A DNA stretch of 64,000 bases from an uncultured Eubacteriales bacterium (GTDB lineage Bacteria > Bacillota > Clostridia > Oscillospirales > Oscillospiraceae): positions 21,012-85,011 of the forward strand of contig URQY01000004.1 of NCBI GenBank assembly GCA_900550165.1, read 5' to 3'. Below, one piece after another: positions 52,181 to 59,567 of the stretch. Each line of letters starts with the position of its first letter. The stretch's first letter is position 1. The notes beneath the pieces were generated by a model. That model was given only the letters and a program-made list of their open reading frames with translations, searched no databases and was not told the DNA's origin. Made by a program: the position numbers and the translations under genes.

Positions 52181-52571
52181 TTGCATTGGCAGTCTCGAGC
52201 TCGAAGGAGTGCCATGCTTGCCGATTGCACTGCCCTGCGTGGCGGCATTGCTGCGCTCGCCGCCATTGGTGGTGCGAGACGATTTGCCTCTGCTCCTATT
52301 ATCCGCTGCCGCTCTGCTGATCTTGTAGAAGTACAGCCTAATCCCCGTCTAACGAGAGTGCTTATGAGCGCAGCAATGCCGCATTCCGCAGGCAGTCTGC
52401 CGCCGTGCTGCCGTCACTCGCGCCCCACGGAGTAGGGCGCGGTTGCGAGTAGTTACGACTCGCAGAAGATTCATGGCGAAGCCATGTACACCGCACCTAC
52501 ACTCCGCAGGCTGCGCAGTCCTTCAAGCCCCAATCTCGCAATGTCGGGGGTCGAGGGGGACGCCCCTCGCC
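52181..52571. other. Gene-free segment between inverted repeat copies
   Basis: Open frames here are short and give no recognisable protein. The segment contains small dyads (for example CATGGC/GCCATG near 52474-52488 and TGCGAGT/ACTCGCA near 52443-52463) and several GC-rich direct words (GCAGGC, CGCCG). Together with its flanks (52011-52706) it is the longest non-coding stretch in the window. Confidence 0.5.
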
Positions 52572-52627
52572 TTTCTCTGGGGGTTTCAAAGGGGGCATTC
52601 TCTTCGGAAAGAGAATACCCCCTTTGG
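52572..52627 (-). repeat. Palindromic repeat, copy 4
   Basis: Read on the minus strand, this copy matches the copy at 63945-64000 with one difference over about 55 bases, including the CCCCCAGAGAAA tail. The hairpin arms are 52588-52604 and 52609-52625. Confidence 0.9.
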
Positions 52628-52706
52628 CACGCAGCAGCGCCGTCGGCGCTGCGCCCCCCGCGCTTGCCAAGCGCGAAAAAAAGAGCAGCCTTGCGGCTGC
52701 CCTTTT

Positions 52707-54065
52707 TCACTTTTCGCAAATGACCGGCTTTTGGCGGTCAGACTCCACAAAGGCCTTGGCCTTTTCCACCGCCTCCGCGCGCGGGAGCTTCACCTGATCG
52801 CCGGTGCGCATATCCTTGCAGGATACGACGCCCGCGTTGATCTCATCCTCACCGAGGAAGTAGACATAGGGCACCTTGAGCTTGTCGGCGTAGTTCATCT
52901 TGGCCTTGAACTTCTTCTTTTCCGTGTAGATCTGCGTGCTGACGCCCGCGGCGCGAAGATCCGTCGCCAGCGCGATAGCCTCGCTCAGATCCTCGGTCAT
53001 CGGCAGGATGAGCACATCCGCCGGCGCGGTGCAGATCTCGCCGTTGAGCAGGCCCTGCTCGCCGAGGACGTAGAAAAGGCGCGTCACGCCGATGGAAATG
53101 CCGACGCCGGGGAGCTTGCGGTCGGTGTAATACTCGGCCAGGTTATCGTAGCGGCCGCCGGAGCAGACCGAGCCGATCTCGGGGTGGTCGAGCAGCGTCG
53201 TCTCATAGACGGTACCGGTGTAGTAGTCGAGACCGCGCGCGATCGTCAGGTCGACCGCGAAATTCTCCTGCGGCACGCCGAACGCGCCGAGATACTTGGC
53301 GACGGTCGTGAGCTCGTCGAGGCCCTGATCGAAGATCTCGTTGCGGCCGCGGTACTGCTCGAGTGCGGTGAGCACCTCTTCGTTCGTGCCCTTGATGCCG
53401 ATGAAGGCGAGGATCTCGTCCGCCTTCTCGCCCTCGATGGCGTAGTCGTCAACGAGAATGGCGCGTACCAGCTCGGGGCCGATCTTTTCGATCTTGTCGA
53501 CGGTGCGCATAATGTCGCCGGACTTGTCGCTAAGGCCCAGCATCGCGTAGAAGCCGTTCAGGATACGGCGGTTGTTAATGCGGATCTGGAAACGGGACAG
53601 GCCAAGACGGGAGAAAACGGTATAGATGATGGCGGGAATTTCGGCGTCGTTCGTGATGTCGAGCTCGCCGTCGCCGATGACGTCGATATCTGCCTGATAG
53701 AACTCGCGGAAGCGGCCGCGCTGCGCGCGCTCGCCGCGATAGACCTTGCCGATCTGGAAGCGGCGGAACGGGAAAGCGAGGTCGGCATAATGCAGGGCAA
53801 CGTATTTCGCCAGAGGGACCGTCAGATCGAAGCGCAGCGAAAGGTCGCTGTCGCCCTTCGAGAAGCGGTAGATCTGCTTTTCGGTCTCGCCGCCGCCCTT
53901 GGCGAGCAGCACGTCGCTCGCTTCGATGATGGGCGTGTCGAGCGGGGTGAAGCCATAGACGCCGTAGGACGAGCGCAGGATCTCCATCAGACGCTCCATC
54001 TGCGTCTGGGGTGCGGGAAGCAGCTCCATAAAGCCGGATAAGGTGTGAGCTTTGATCGTTGCCAT
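52707..54065 (-). CDS. hisS: Histidyl-tRNA synthetase
   Basis: Class II synthetase, 452 residues. It has motif 1 near FTPLDTPIIEASDVL, motif 2 in FQIGKVYRGERAQRGRFREFYQADIDVIG, the histidine-specific ARGLDYYTGTVYE (around residue 270) and GGRYDNL, then motif 3 in LPGVGISIGVTRL. The C-terminal anticodon-binding domain is present (about 340-452). No aspS follows. The promoter lies close, leaving an untranslated leader of only about 80 bases. Confidence 0.96.
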   Translation of the reverse strand: MATIKAHTLSGFMELLPAPQTQMERLMEILRSSYGVYGFTPLDTPIIEASDVLLAKGGGETEKQIYRFSKGDSDLSLRFDLTVPLAKYVALHYADLAFPFRRFQIGKVYRGERAQRGRFREFYQADIDVIGDGELDITNDAEIPAIIYTVFSRLGLSRFQIRINNRRILNGFYAMLGLSDKSGDIMRTVDKIEKIGPELVRAILVDDYAIEGEKADEILAFIGIKGTNEEVLTALEQYRGRNEIFDQGLDELTTVAKYLGAFGVPQENFAVDLTIARGLDYYTGTVYETTLLDHPEIGSVCSGGRYDNLAEYYTDRKLPGVGISIGVTRLFYVLGEQGLLNGEICTAPADVLILPMTEDLSEAIALATDLRAAGVSTQIYTEKKKFKAKMNYADKLKVPYVYFLGEDEINAGVVSCKDMRTGDQVKLPRAEAVEKAKAFVESDRQKPVICEK

Positions 54066-54150
54066 GATGGTTTTGTCCTTTCCAATTCAATGTAATGGGA
54101 CAGCGTACTGCACCGTGGTGGCACAGCAGCGTATCGGTGTAATAGGGACT

Positions 54151-54179
54151 ATTATAAAGCACGGCATACTTTTCGTCAA
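54151..54179 (-). promoter_or_regulatory. Promoter of hisS
   Basis: On the minus strand TTGACG, 17 bases, TATAAT. The short leader leaves no room for a T-box riboswitch. Confidence 0.8.
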
Positions 54180-54343
54180 GCATCGCGTGCGCGCTGTGCT
54201 CCGTCCCGGTAGAATCCTTATCAGTATACCAGTCCTTTTCACAAAAAGCCAGAGGTTTGCCCGTTCGCCTCGGGAAAAATATTTCAAAAATGGTACCGCA
54301 AAATAAAAAAAAGAATGATTCGGCGCAAAATCGCGAATTGAAC

Positions 54344-54372
54344 TTGACAGAACTGCCGCTTTTTGTTACCAT
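54344..54372 (+). promoter_or_regulatory. Promoter of yerC
   Basis: TTGACA, 17 bases, TACCAT, followed by AT-rich sequence and a 160-base leader with several dyads (for example GGCACAC at 54410-54416 with GTGTGCC at 54434-54440). Confidence 0.6.
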
Positions 54373-54534
54373 ATGTATTATCATATATAACAATTATAAC
54401 AATGAATCAGGCACACGGCTTTCATTCGGCCCTGTGTGCCGCAGCTTTCCGGGCAGCCGTCTTTCATAAGGCCGCTGCGGTTCAAACCGCGCGGCGCGGA
54501 TCGATCGCAAGAGATCGTTGAGGAGGAACATTGG

Positions 54535-54831
54535 ATGTACCAGAGCAAAATGAAGAGCGAGGAGACCGATCATCTGTTCAAGGCGATCCTGTCTCTGAAA
54601 AATGAAGAAGAGTGCTACCGTTTCTTCGACGATCTTTGCACCTTCAGCGAGATCGAGGCCATGTCCCAGCGCTTTGAGGTCGCTTCCCTCCTTGCCGACG
54701 GGAAGACCTTTACCCAGATCTCGCAGAAGATCGGCGTCTCGTCCACGACCATCACGCGCGTGAACAAGTGCCTGTGCTACGGCGCGGACGGGTATAAGCT
54801 CCTGCTCGACCGGGAGAAGGAAGAAAAGTAA
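54535..54831 (+). CDS. yerC: TrpR-like YerC/YecD-family protein
   Basis: A 98-residue helix-turn-helix protein of the YerC/YecD TrpR-related family. It begins MYQSKMKSEETDHLFKAIL, then has LCTFSEIEAMSQRFEVASLLADGKTFTQISQKIGVSSTTITRVNKCL, in which GKTFTQISQKIGVSSTTITR is the DNA-binding unit. The role of this family is not well established. ATG 54535 with GAGGAGG nine bases upstream; an upstream in-frame extension is leader sequence. Confidence 0.9.
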   Translation: MYQSKMKSEETDHLFKAILSLKNEEECYRFFDDLCTFSEIEAMSQRFEVASLLADGKTFTQISQKIGVSSTTITRVNKCLCYGADGYKLLLDREKEEK

Positions 54832-54852
54832 ACATCTCCGTCATTTTCACAA

Positions 54853-54881
54853 GAGCGGACGCGGTGCGTCCGCTCTTTTTT
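54853..54881 (+). terminator. Intrinsic terminator after yerC
   Basis: GAGCGGACGC pairs with GCGTCCGCTC around GGT, followed by six Ts. Confidence 0.95.
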
Positions 54882-54989
54882 ATTCATTCCGCTTTATTAT
54901 AATGTTATAAAAACATAATGATATGCCATCACGTCACCTTGCTATATCCGATTTGACTAAAATATTTTTTGGTTTCTGCACGAATTTTA

Positions 54990-55018
54990 TTGCTTTTGCT
55001 GAACACGTATGTTACAAT
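54990..55018 (+). promoter_or_regulatory. Promoter of the nhaC-family gene
   Basis: TTGCTT, 17 bases, TACAAT. A leader of about 205 bases follows, with the hairpin TTTTCTGCGG/CCGCAGAAAA (55114-55129 region) and a sequence block also found, reversed, before hutH. Confidence 0.7.
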
Positions 55019-55231
55019 TAGTTCACAAATAGATTGGAGATAGGAAAACGGCGTGCAAGAAACCGTTTGCCCGACGGTGCCGTGCACCTGTTTCCCGTCT
55101 GTTTTTCTGCGGGACCCCTCCGCAGAAAACGCACGTCCCCTTGTGCGGTGTGAAGCGTGCCTGTTTTGGGGAGGAGCGGACCCCCGCTTCCTGACGGGCA
55201 AGTATTTTTATGAAGAGAGAGGTATTTATCA

Positions 55232-56785
55232 ATGGCAAACGAAAAGAAAGTCGCACGGGAGCCCAGTTTTATTCTGGCGCTGATCCCCATTGTGGCGATG
55301 ATCGGGTTCATGCTTTACTGCTTCCGCGGTCATTCCGAATCCGGTTACCATGACGCTCACCTGCCCCTGGTCATGTCCATCATCGTCGCGTGCATCGTCG
55401 GCGCGATCTGCGGCCACAGCTTCAAGGAAATGCTCGCCGGTATGATCGAGCGTCTGAGCGCTTCCATGGAAGCCGTTCTGATCCTCTGCACCGTCGGTTT
55501 CCTGGTCACCAGCTTCATGGGCTCCGGCGCGATCCCTTCCATGATCGTCTACGGCCTTGACCTGCTGACCCCGAAGCTGTTCCTGCCCATCGGCTGCATC
55601 CTCTGCGCGATCGTCGGTATGGCGTGCGGCTCCTCCTGGACCACCACCGCCACCATCGGTCTTGCATTCCTCGGCATCGGCGCGGGCCTTGGCATCAACC
55701 CCGCCATCACCGCCGGTATGATCATCTCCGGCGCGTACGTCGGCGATAAGTTCTCCCCCCTGTCCGACACCACCAACCTCGCCGCGGCTGTTGCCGAGAC
55801 CGGCCTGTTCGATCACGTCACCGCGATGGTCTCCACCACCGGCCCGACCCTCGTGATTGCCCTCATCCTCTACACCATCATGGGTCTGAACATCGACACC
55901 AGCGCTTATGATCCCACTGTTGCCGCCGGCATTCAGGACGCGTTCCGCGGCGTGTTCAACATCAGCCCCATCCTGCTCGTCCCCATCATCGTCGTTATCG
56001 TGATGTGCATCCTGCGTGTGCCCGGTCTGATCGGCATTGCCATCTCCGTCGCCACCGCCACGCTCTTCATGATCATCTTCCAGCCCACCGACATCTACTT
56101 CAGCCGCGCGCTGGGCGATATCTTTGACGTCCTGCACTATGGTCTCAGCATCGAGACCGGCAACGAGGTCGCTGACTCCATCCTCGGCAAGGCCGGCGGT
56201 ATGGACGGCACCATGTGGACCATCAACCTCATCCTCCTCGCTCTCGCCTACGGCGGCGCGCTGGAGCGCTGCGGCTGCATCGAGCGTCTGTTCGGCGGAC
56301 TGAAGCACAAGATCCACTCCGTCGGCAGCCTGATCCTCGCCACCCTGCTGACCTCCATCTTCTGCGACGCCACCATGTGCGACCAGTTCCTCGGCATCGG
56401 CGTTCCCGCCCCCATCTATGTCGACAAGTACGACGAGCTCGGTCTCGGCCGCAATATGCTCTCCCGTTCTCTGGAAGATGCCGGTACCCTCTGGGCCGTT
56501 ATGTTCCCCTGGACCGGCTGCGGCGCTTATCAGCAGGGTGTGCTCGGCATGAGCCCGTTCGTGTTCTTCCCCTATGCGTTCGTCAACCTGCTCAACCCCG
56601 TCTACGCTTATGTGACCGCCCTGCTCGGCCGCAACATCTTCTGGGCTGACGGTTCCTACACCAACCTCTTCGGCAAGACCAAGGCTGGCAAGCCCGCCGG
56701 TGCTCCCGAAGAGGCTCACGCCAAGGCCGTTGCGAACCTCGAGGCTCGCCGTGCCGCTGGCAAGGCCCCCAAGATCAACGCGTAA
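55232..56785 (+). CDS. NhaC-family Na+/H+ antiporter-like transporter
   Basis: A 517-residue membrane protein with about 11-12 helices and the NhaC-family marks SSWTTTATIGLAFLGIG, GAYVGDKFSPLSDTTNLAA (the most conserved family motif), SIFCDATMCDQFLGIGVP and GTLWAVMFPWTGCGAYQQGVLG. Members exchange Na+/H+, or substrates such as malate/lactate in the MleN subgroup. The C-terminal tail (about 490-517) is Ala/Lys-rich and soluble. It precedes hutH, with one small gene between, so it could move histidine or a histidine product, or handle ion balance. Codon bias suggests high expression. Confidence 0.88.
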   Translation: MANEKKVAREPSFILALIPIVAMIGFMLYCFRGHSESGYHDAHLPLVMSIIVACIVGAICGHSFKEMLAGMIERLSASMEAVLILCTVGFLVTSFMGSGAIPSMIVYGLDLLTPKLFLPIGCILCAIVGMACGSSWTTTATIGLAFLGIGAGLGINPAITAGMIISGAYVGDKFSPLSDTTNLAAAVAETGLFDHVTAMVSTTGPTLVIALILYTIMGLNIDTSAYDPTVAAGIQDAFRGVFNISPILLVPIIVVIVMCILRVPGLIGIAISVATATLFMIIFQPTDIYFSRALGDIFDVLHYGLSIETGNEVADSILGKAGGMDGTMWTINLILLALAYGGALERCGCIERLFGGLKHKIHSVGSLILATLLTSIFCDATMCDQFLGIGVPAPIYVDKYDELGLGRNMLSRSLEDAGTLWAVMFPWTGCGAYQQGVLGMSPFVFFPYAFVNLLNPVYAYVTALLGRNIFWADGSYTNLFGKTKAGKPAGAPEEAHAKAVANLEARRAAGKAPKINA

Positions 56786-56822
56786 TCTCTCCCCCTCGCT
56801 TACTTAGAAAGGAATCACCGCT

Positions 56823-57326
56823 GTGAAACATTCGCTTCCCTGGGAGTCTGTCCCGCCCCCGATCTACCCCGCGCAATCGTCGCTCAAGCCGCGCAAAAAG
56901 TGGGTGCAGACCGGCGGATGGATCCTGGTCGTCGTGCTGCTGCTGTTCGGTATTTCGACCCGCAGCAGAAATCCGCTGCTGGCCTTCGTCTCGCTCGCGT
57001 TTTCCGTGCTGTATCTGCTGACGCTGATGACCAAAAAGAGCGCCGCTCTCACGAGCCGCGGTCTCGAGATCTACTACGATATGCAGTTCACCACCAATTA
57101 CGAGTTCTTCCCTTGGGAGGACATCAACGCGATCGTGTGCGAGGACCGCGGCCATGCCGACATGGTGCGTCTGCACATCGGCCACGGCAACACGGAAAAG
57201 GCGCTCTTCTTCCCGCGCAAGGACCTTGACGAGATCTACGCGTTCATCAAGAAGAAGAATCCGGCCATCCGCATCATGGACTACGCCGCTCCCGAGCCGA
57301 AGTCCGGCAAGAAGCACAAAAAGTAA
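56823..57326 (+). CDS. Unknown two-helix membrane protein with a PH-like soluble part
   Basis: Not recognised as a named family. The 167-residue protein has a Pro-rich N terminus, two close membrane helices (about 31-47 and 51-70) and a C-terminal soluble domain (about 75-150) with alternating beta pattern (GLEIYYDMQFTTNYEFFPWEDINAIV, VRLHIGHG) like YcxB/bacterial PH-type domains. It ends in a Lys-rich tail. Start is GTG 56823 with AAAGGA eight bases upstream. It lies 37 bases after the nhaC-like gene and is followed by a terminator, so it is likely an accessory of that transporter. Confidence 0.65.
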   Translation: MKHSLPWESVPPPIYPAQSSLKPRKKWVQTGGWILVVVLLLFGISTRSRNPLLAFVSLAFSVLYLLTLMTKKSAALTSRGLEIYYDMQFTTNYEFFPWEDINAIVCEDRGHADMVRLHIGHGNTEKALFFPRKDLDEIYAFIKKKNPAIRIMDYAAPEPKSGKKHKK

Positions 57327-57356
57327 ACAGTTGTGAGCTTCCCACAAATTTCGAAA

Positions 57357-57386
57357 GGCGCCCCGCATCCGCGGGGCGCCTTTTTT
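57357..57386 (+). terminator. Intrinsic terminator of the nhaC-like operon
   Basis: GGCGCCCCGC pairs with GCGGGGCGCC around ATCC, followed by six Ts. Confidence 0.95.
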
Positions 57387-57483
57387 ATCTATTCTGTCCA
57401 ATTCTATCACTGTACTCTGATAGCGTGTTATCCGAATATGGTGATAACTCACAAGAATGAAATATTTTTACAGCAAAAAACTA

Positions 57484-57511
57484 TTGATTTTGCACAAAAA
57501 TGTGCTATACT
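57484..57511 (+). promoter_or_regulatory. Promoter and possible operator of hutH
   Basis: TTGATT, 16 bases, TATACT. The spacer holds GCACA-AAAA-TGTGC (57492-57505), a perfect dyad directly before the -10 box. The 165-base leader contains TTCCGCAT/ATGCGGAA (57556-57578) and a block shared with the nhaC leader. Confidence 0.6.
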
Positions 57512-57676
57512 GTTCCCAGAACGAACCCGCGGGGAACCCCCTCGGGCGGAGCGCCTTCCGCATCGGGCAAATGCGGAAACACAAGGGGTGCGTTCCGACA
57601 GTTTCTTGCAATGCGGCGGCACGCAGGTGCACGCCACCCGGGTCACCGGAGAATCGAGAAAAGAGAGGACACTACC

Positions 57677-59245
57677 ATGATCATGAATCCTACCGCGATC
57701 AAGCACGTTGTCGTCGACGGCCACAGCCTGACGCTCGAATCCTTTGTCGCCATCGCTCGCTACAACGCGACCGTTGAGCTGGCTCCCTCCGCGCTGGAGG
57801 CCATGCAGAAGTCCCGCGCCCTGGCCGAGAAGATTGCTGCCGAGGGCCGCGTCGCCTATGGCATCACCACGGGCTTCGGCGAGTTCCAGAAGGTCGCCGT
57901 CCCCAAGGAGATGAGCAATCAGCTCTCCACCAACCTGATCCTCAGCCACTGCACCGCCGCCGGTGAGCCGTATGCTGACGAGATCGTCCGCGGCATGATG
58001 CTGCTGCGCGCCAACGCGCTGTGCGGCGGCGTGAGCGGCGTTCGCCCCATCCTCGTGCAGATGCTGCTCGAGATGCTCAACAAGGGCGTGACCCCCGTTG
58101 TCCCGCAGAAGGGCTCCCTCGGCTCCTCCGGCGACCTGGCTCCTCTCGCTCATATGACGCTCCCCATGCTCGGCAAGGGCGAGGCCATGTACGAGGGCGT
58201 GAAGATGAGCGGCGCTGAGGCCATGGCCAAGGCCGGCATCGAGACGCTCGACACCCTGGTCTCCAAGGAAGGCCTCGGCATGACGAACGGCACCTGCGCG
58301 ATGACCTCCGTCGGCGCGCTCGCACTGTACGACACCATCTGCGCCGCCCAGCTCGGCGATGTGATCGCGTCCATGTCCTTCGAGGGCCTGACCGGTCTGC
58401 GCAACGCCTTCGACCCCCGCATCCATCAGGTGCGCGGTCAGAAGGGCCAGATGCTCGTCGCCGCGAATATGCGCAAGCTGCTCGACGGCTCCGAGATCCT
58501 CGACAACTGCCAGAAGGATCGCGTTCAGGACGCTTACGCCCTGCGCTGCATCCCGCAGCTGCACGGCGCCTGCCGCGACGCGCTCGAGTATGTCCGTGAG
58601 AAGGTCGAGATCGAGCTCAACGCCGTCACCGATAACCCGCTGATGTTCCTCGAGGACGAGGCTGTCATCTCCGGCGGCAACTTCCATGGCGAGCCCATGG
58701 CCCTGCCGTTCGACTTCCTCGGCATCGCCGCAAGCGAGATCGCCGACGCGTCCGAGCGCCGCACCGAGCGTATGGTCAACCCCGCGCTCTCTAACGGCCT
58801 GACCGCGTTCCTGACCACCGAGGCCGGCGTCAACTCCGGCTTCATGATCGTTCAGTACGCTGCCGCGTCCATGGTCAGCGAGAACAAGGTCTACGCGCAT
58901 CCCGCGTCCGTCGACTCCATCCCCTCCTCCGCCAACCAGGAGGATATCGTCTCCATGGGCACCACCGCTGCTCGTAAGGCCAAGATGATCCTGCAGAACA
59001 CGCAGGACGTTCTCGCCGACGAGCTGATGACCGCTTGCCAGGCCATCGACATCCGCCGCCGCCTGAACACCCACGGCCAGGGCCTGACCCCGCTGCACGA
59101 GGCCATCTACAAGCACGTGCGCGAGCAGGTCGCCTTCTACGAGGTCGACCGCGAGATCTGGCCCGACATCCGCGCGGTGGAGAAGATGATCCGCTCCGGC
59201 GAGCTGCTGGATATCGTCAAGGAGTATATCCCCGACTTTGAATAA
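57677..59245 (+). CDS. hutH: Histidine ammonia-lyase
   Basis: Converts L-histidine to urocanate and ammonia. The 522-residue protein of the aromatic amino acid lyase family has YGITTGFGEF (around 61), the MIO cofactor region GSLGSSGDLAPLAHM (around 146-160), NGTCAMTSVGAL, QDAYALRCIPQLHGACRD, and the ERRTERMVNPALSNGL and SSANQEDIVSMG segments of HAL. The MIO tripeptide is Ser-Ser-Gly (150-152) where Ala-Ser-Gly is most common. Start at ATG 57677 (a second ATG at 57683 is possible). The partner genes hutU and hutI are not in the window. Highly biased codons. Confidence 0.93.
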   Translation: MIMNPTAIKHVVVDGHSLTLESFVAIARYNATVELAPSALEAMQKSRALAEKIAAEGRVAYGITTGFGEFQKVAVPKEMSNQLSTNLILSHCTAAGEPYADEIVRGMMLLRANALCGGVSGVRPILVQMLLEMLNKGVTPVVPQKGSLGSSGDLAPLAHMTLPMLGKGEAMYEGVKMSGAEAMAKAGIETLDTLVSKEGLGMTNGTCAMTSVGALALYDTICAAQLGDVIASMSFEGLTGLRNAFDPRIHQVRGQKGQMLVAANMRKLLDGSEILDNCQKDRVQDAYALRCIPQLHGACRDALEYVREKVEIELNAVTDNPLMFLEDEAVISGGNFHGEPMALPFDFLGIAASEIADASERRTERMVNPALSNGLTAFLTTEAGVNSGFMIVQYAAASMVSENKVYAHPASVDSIPSSANQEDIVSMGTTAARKAKMILQNTQDVLADELMTACQAIDIRRRLNTHGQGLTPLHEAIYKHVREQVAFYEVDREIWPDIRAVEKMIRSGELLDIVKEYIPDFE

Positions 59246-59246
59246 T

Positions 59247-59434
59247 TCAAAATTGCGTCTACGACGCAATTTTGAGACCTTTCATTTGGGCCATCGGCCC
59301 AAATGAAATAGGGGCTTCAAATATTTTCGCTCACCGCGAAAATATTTGTAAGGTGTCCCTGCGGACGCACATGTCGTCCTTCGGGACAGGTTAAGATCAT
59401 TTGCGGCGTGCGCGGCCGCAAATGAGGTGCGTCC
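59247..59434 (+). repeat. Array of five hairpins after hutH
   Basis: H1: 13-bp perfect stem, 3-base loop (59247-59259 with 59263-59275), two bases after the stop. H2: 13-bp stem, 3-base loop (59280-59292 with 59296-59308). H3: 13-bp stem, 5-base loop (59318-59330 with 59336-59348). H4: a GGACGCAC/GTGCGTCC outer pair (59363-59370 with 59427-59434) enclosing H5, an 11-bp stem (59397-59407 with 59415-59425). No T-runs follow. The rest of the gap (59435-59567) holds a possible TTGACA (59499) and a terminator. Confidence 0.85.
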
Positions 59435-59513
59435 TAAAAATGGTTATTGCTACCGATTCGGGGACAATAATGCTGAAAGATTTGTGTTTTGACACGAATT
59501 GACAGGATGTAAA

Positions 59514-59554
59514 AGAAGGTGTAAAGTTATTTTGGCTTTACACCTTCTTTTTTT
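59514..59554 (+). terminator. Intrinsic terminator directly before the racemase gene
   Basis: A 13-bp perfect stem (59514-59526 with 59536-59548), nine-base loop, then seven Ts. The T-run is joined directly to AGGAGG (59555-59560), the RBS of the next gene. It could be a plain terminator or an attenuator. Confidence 0.9.
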
Positions 59555-59567
59555 AGGAGGATAGCAG

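Noticed and set aside
52443..52706. Open frame starting within the gene-free block and running opposite hisS
   Set aside because: It spans the palindromic repeat and then the complement of hisS; residues are low complexity and no domain is seen.
54066..54343. T-box riboswitch before hisS
   Set aside because: The promoter at 54151-54179 leaves only about 80 bases of leader, and no AGGGTGGNACCGCG-type T-box sequence is present.
54470..54500. tRNA-like T-arm (GGTTCAAACC) before yerC
   Set aside because: The loop is too short for a T arm and there is no acceptor stem, D arm or anticodon arm around it.
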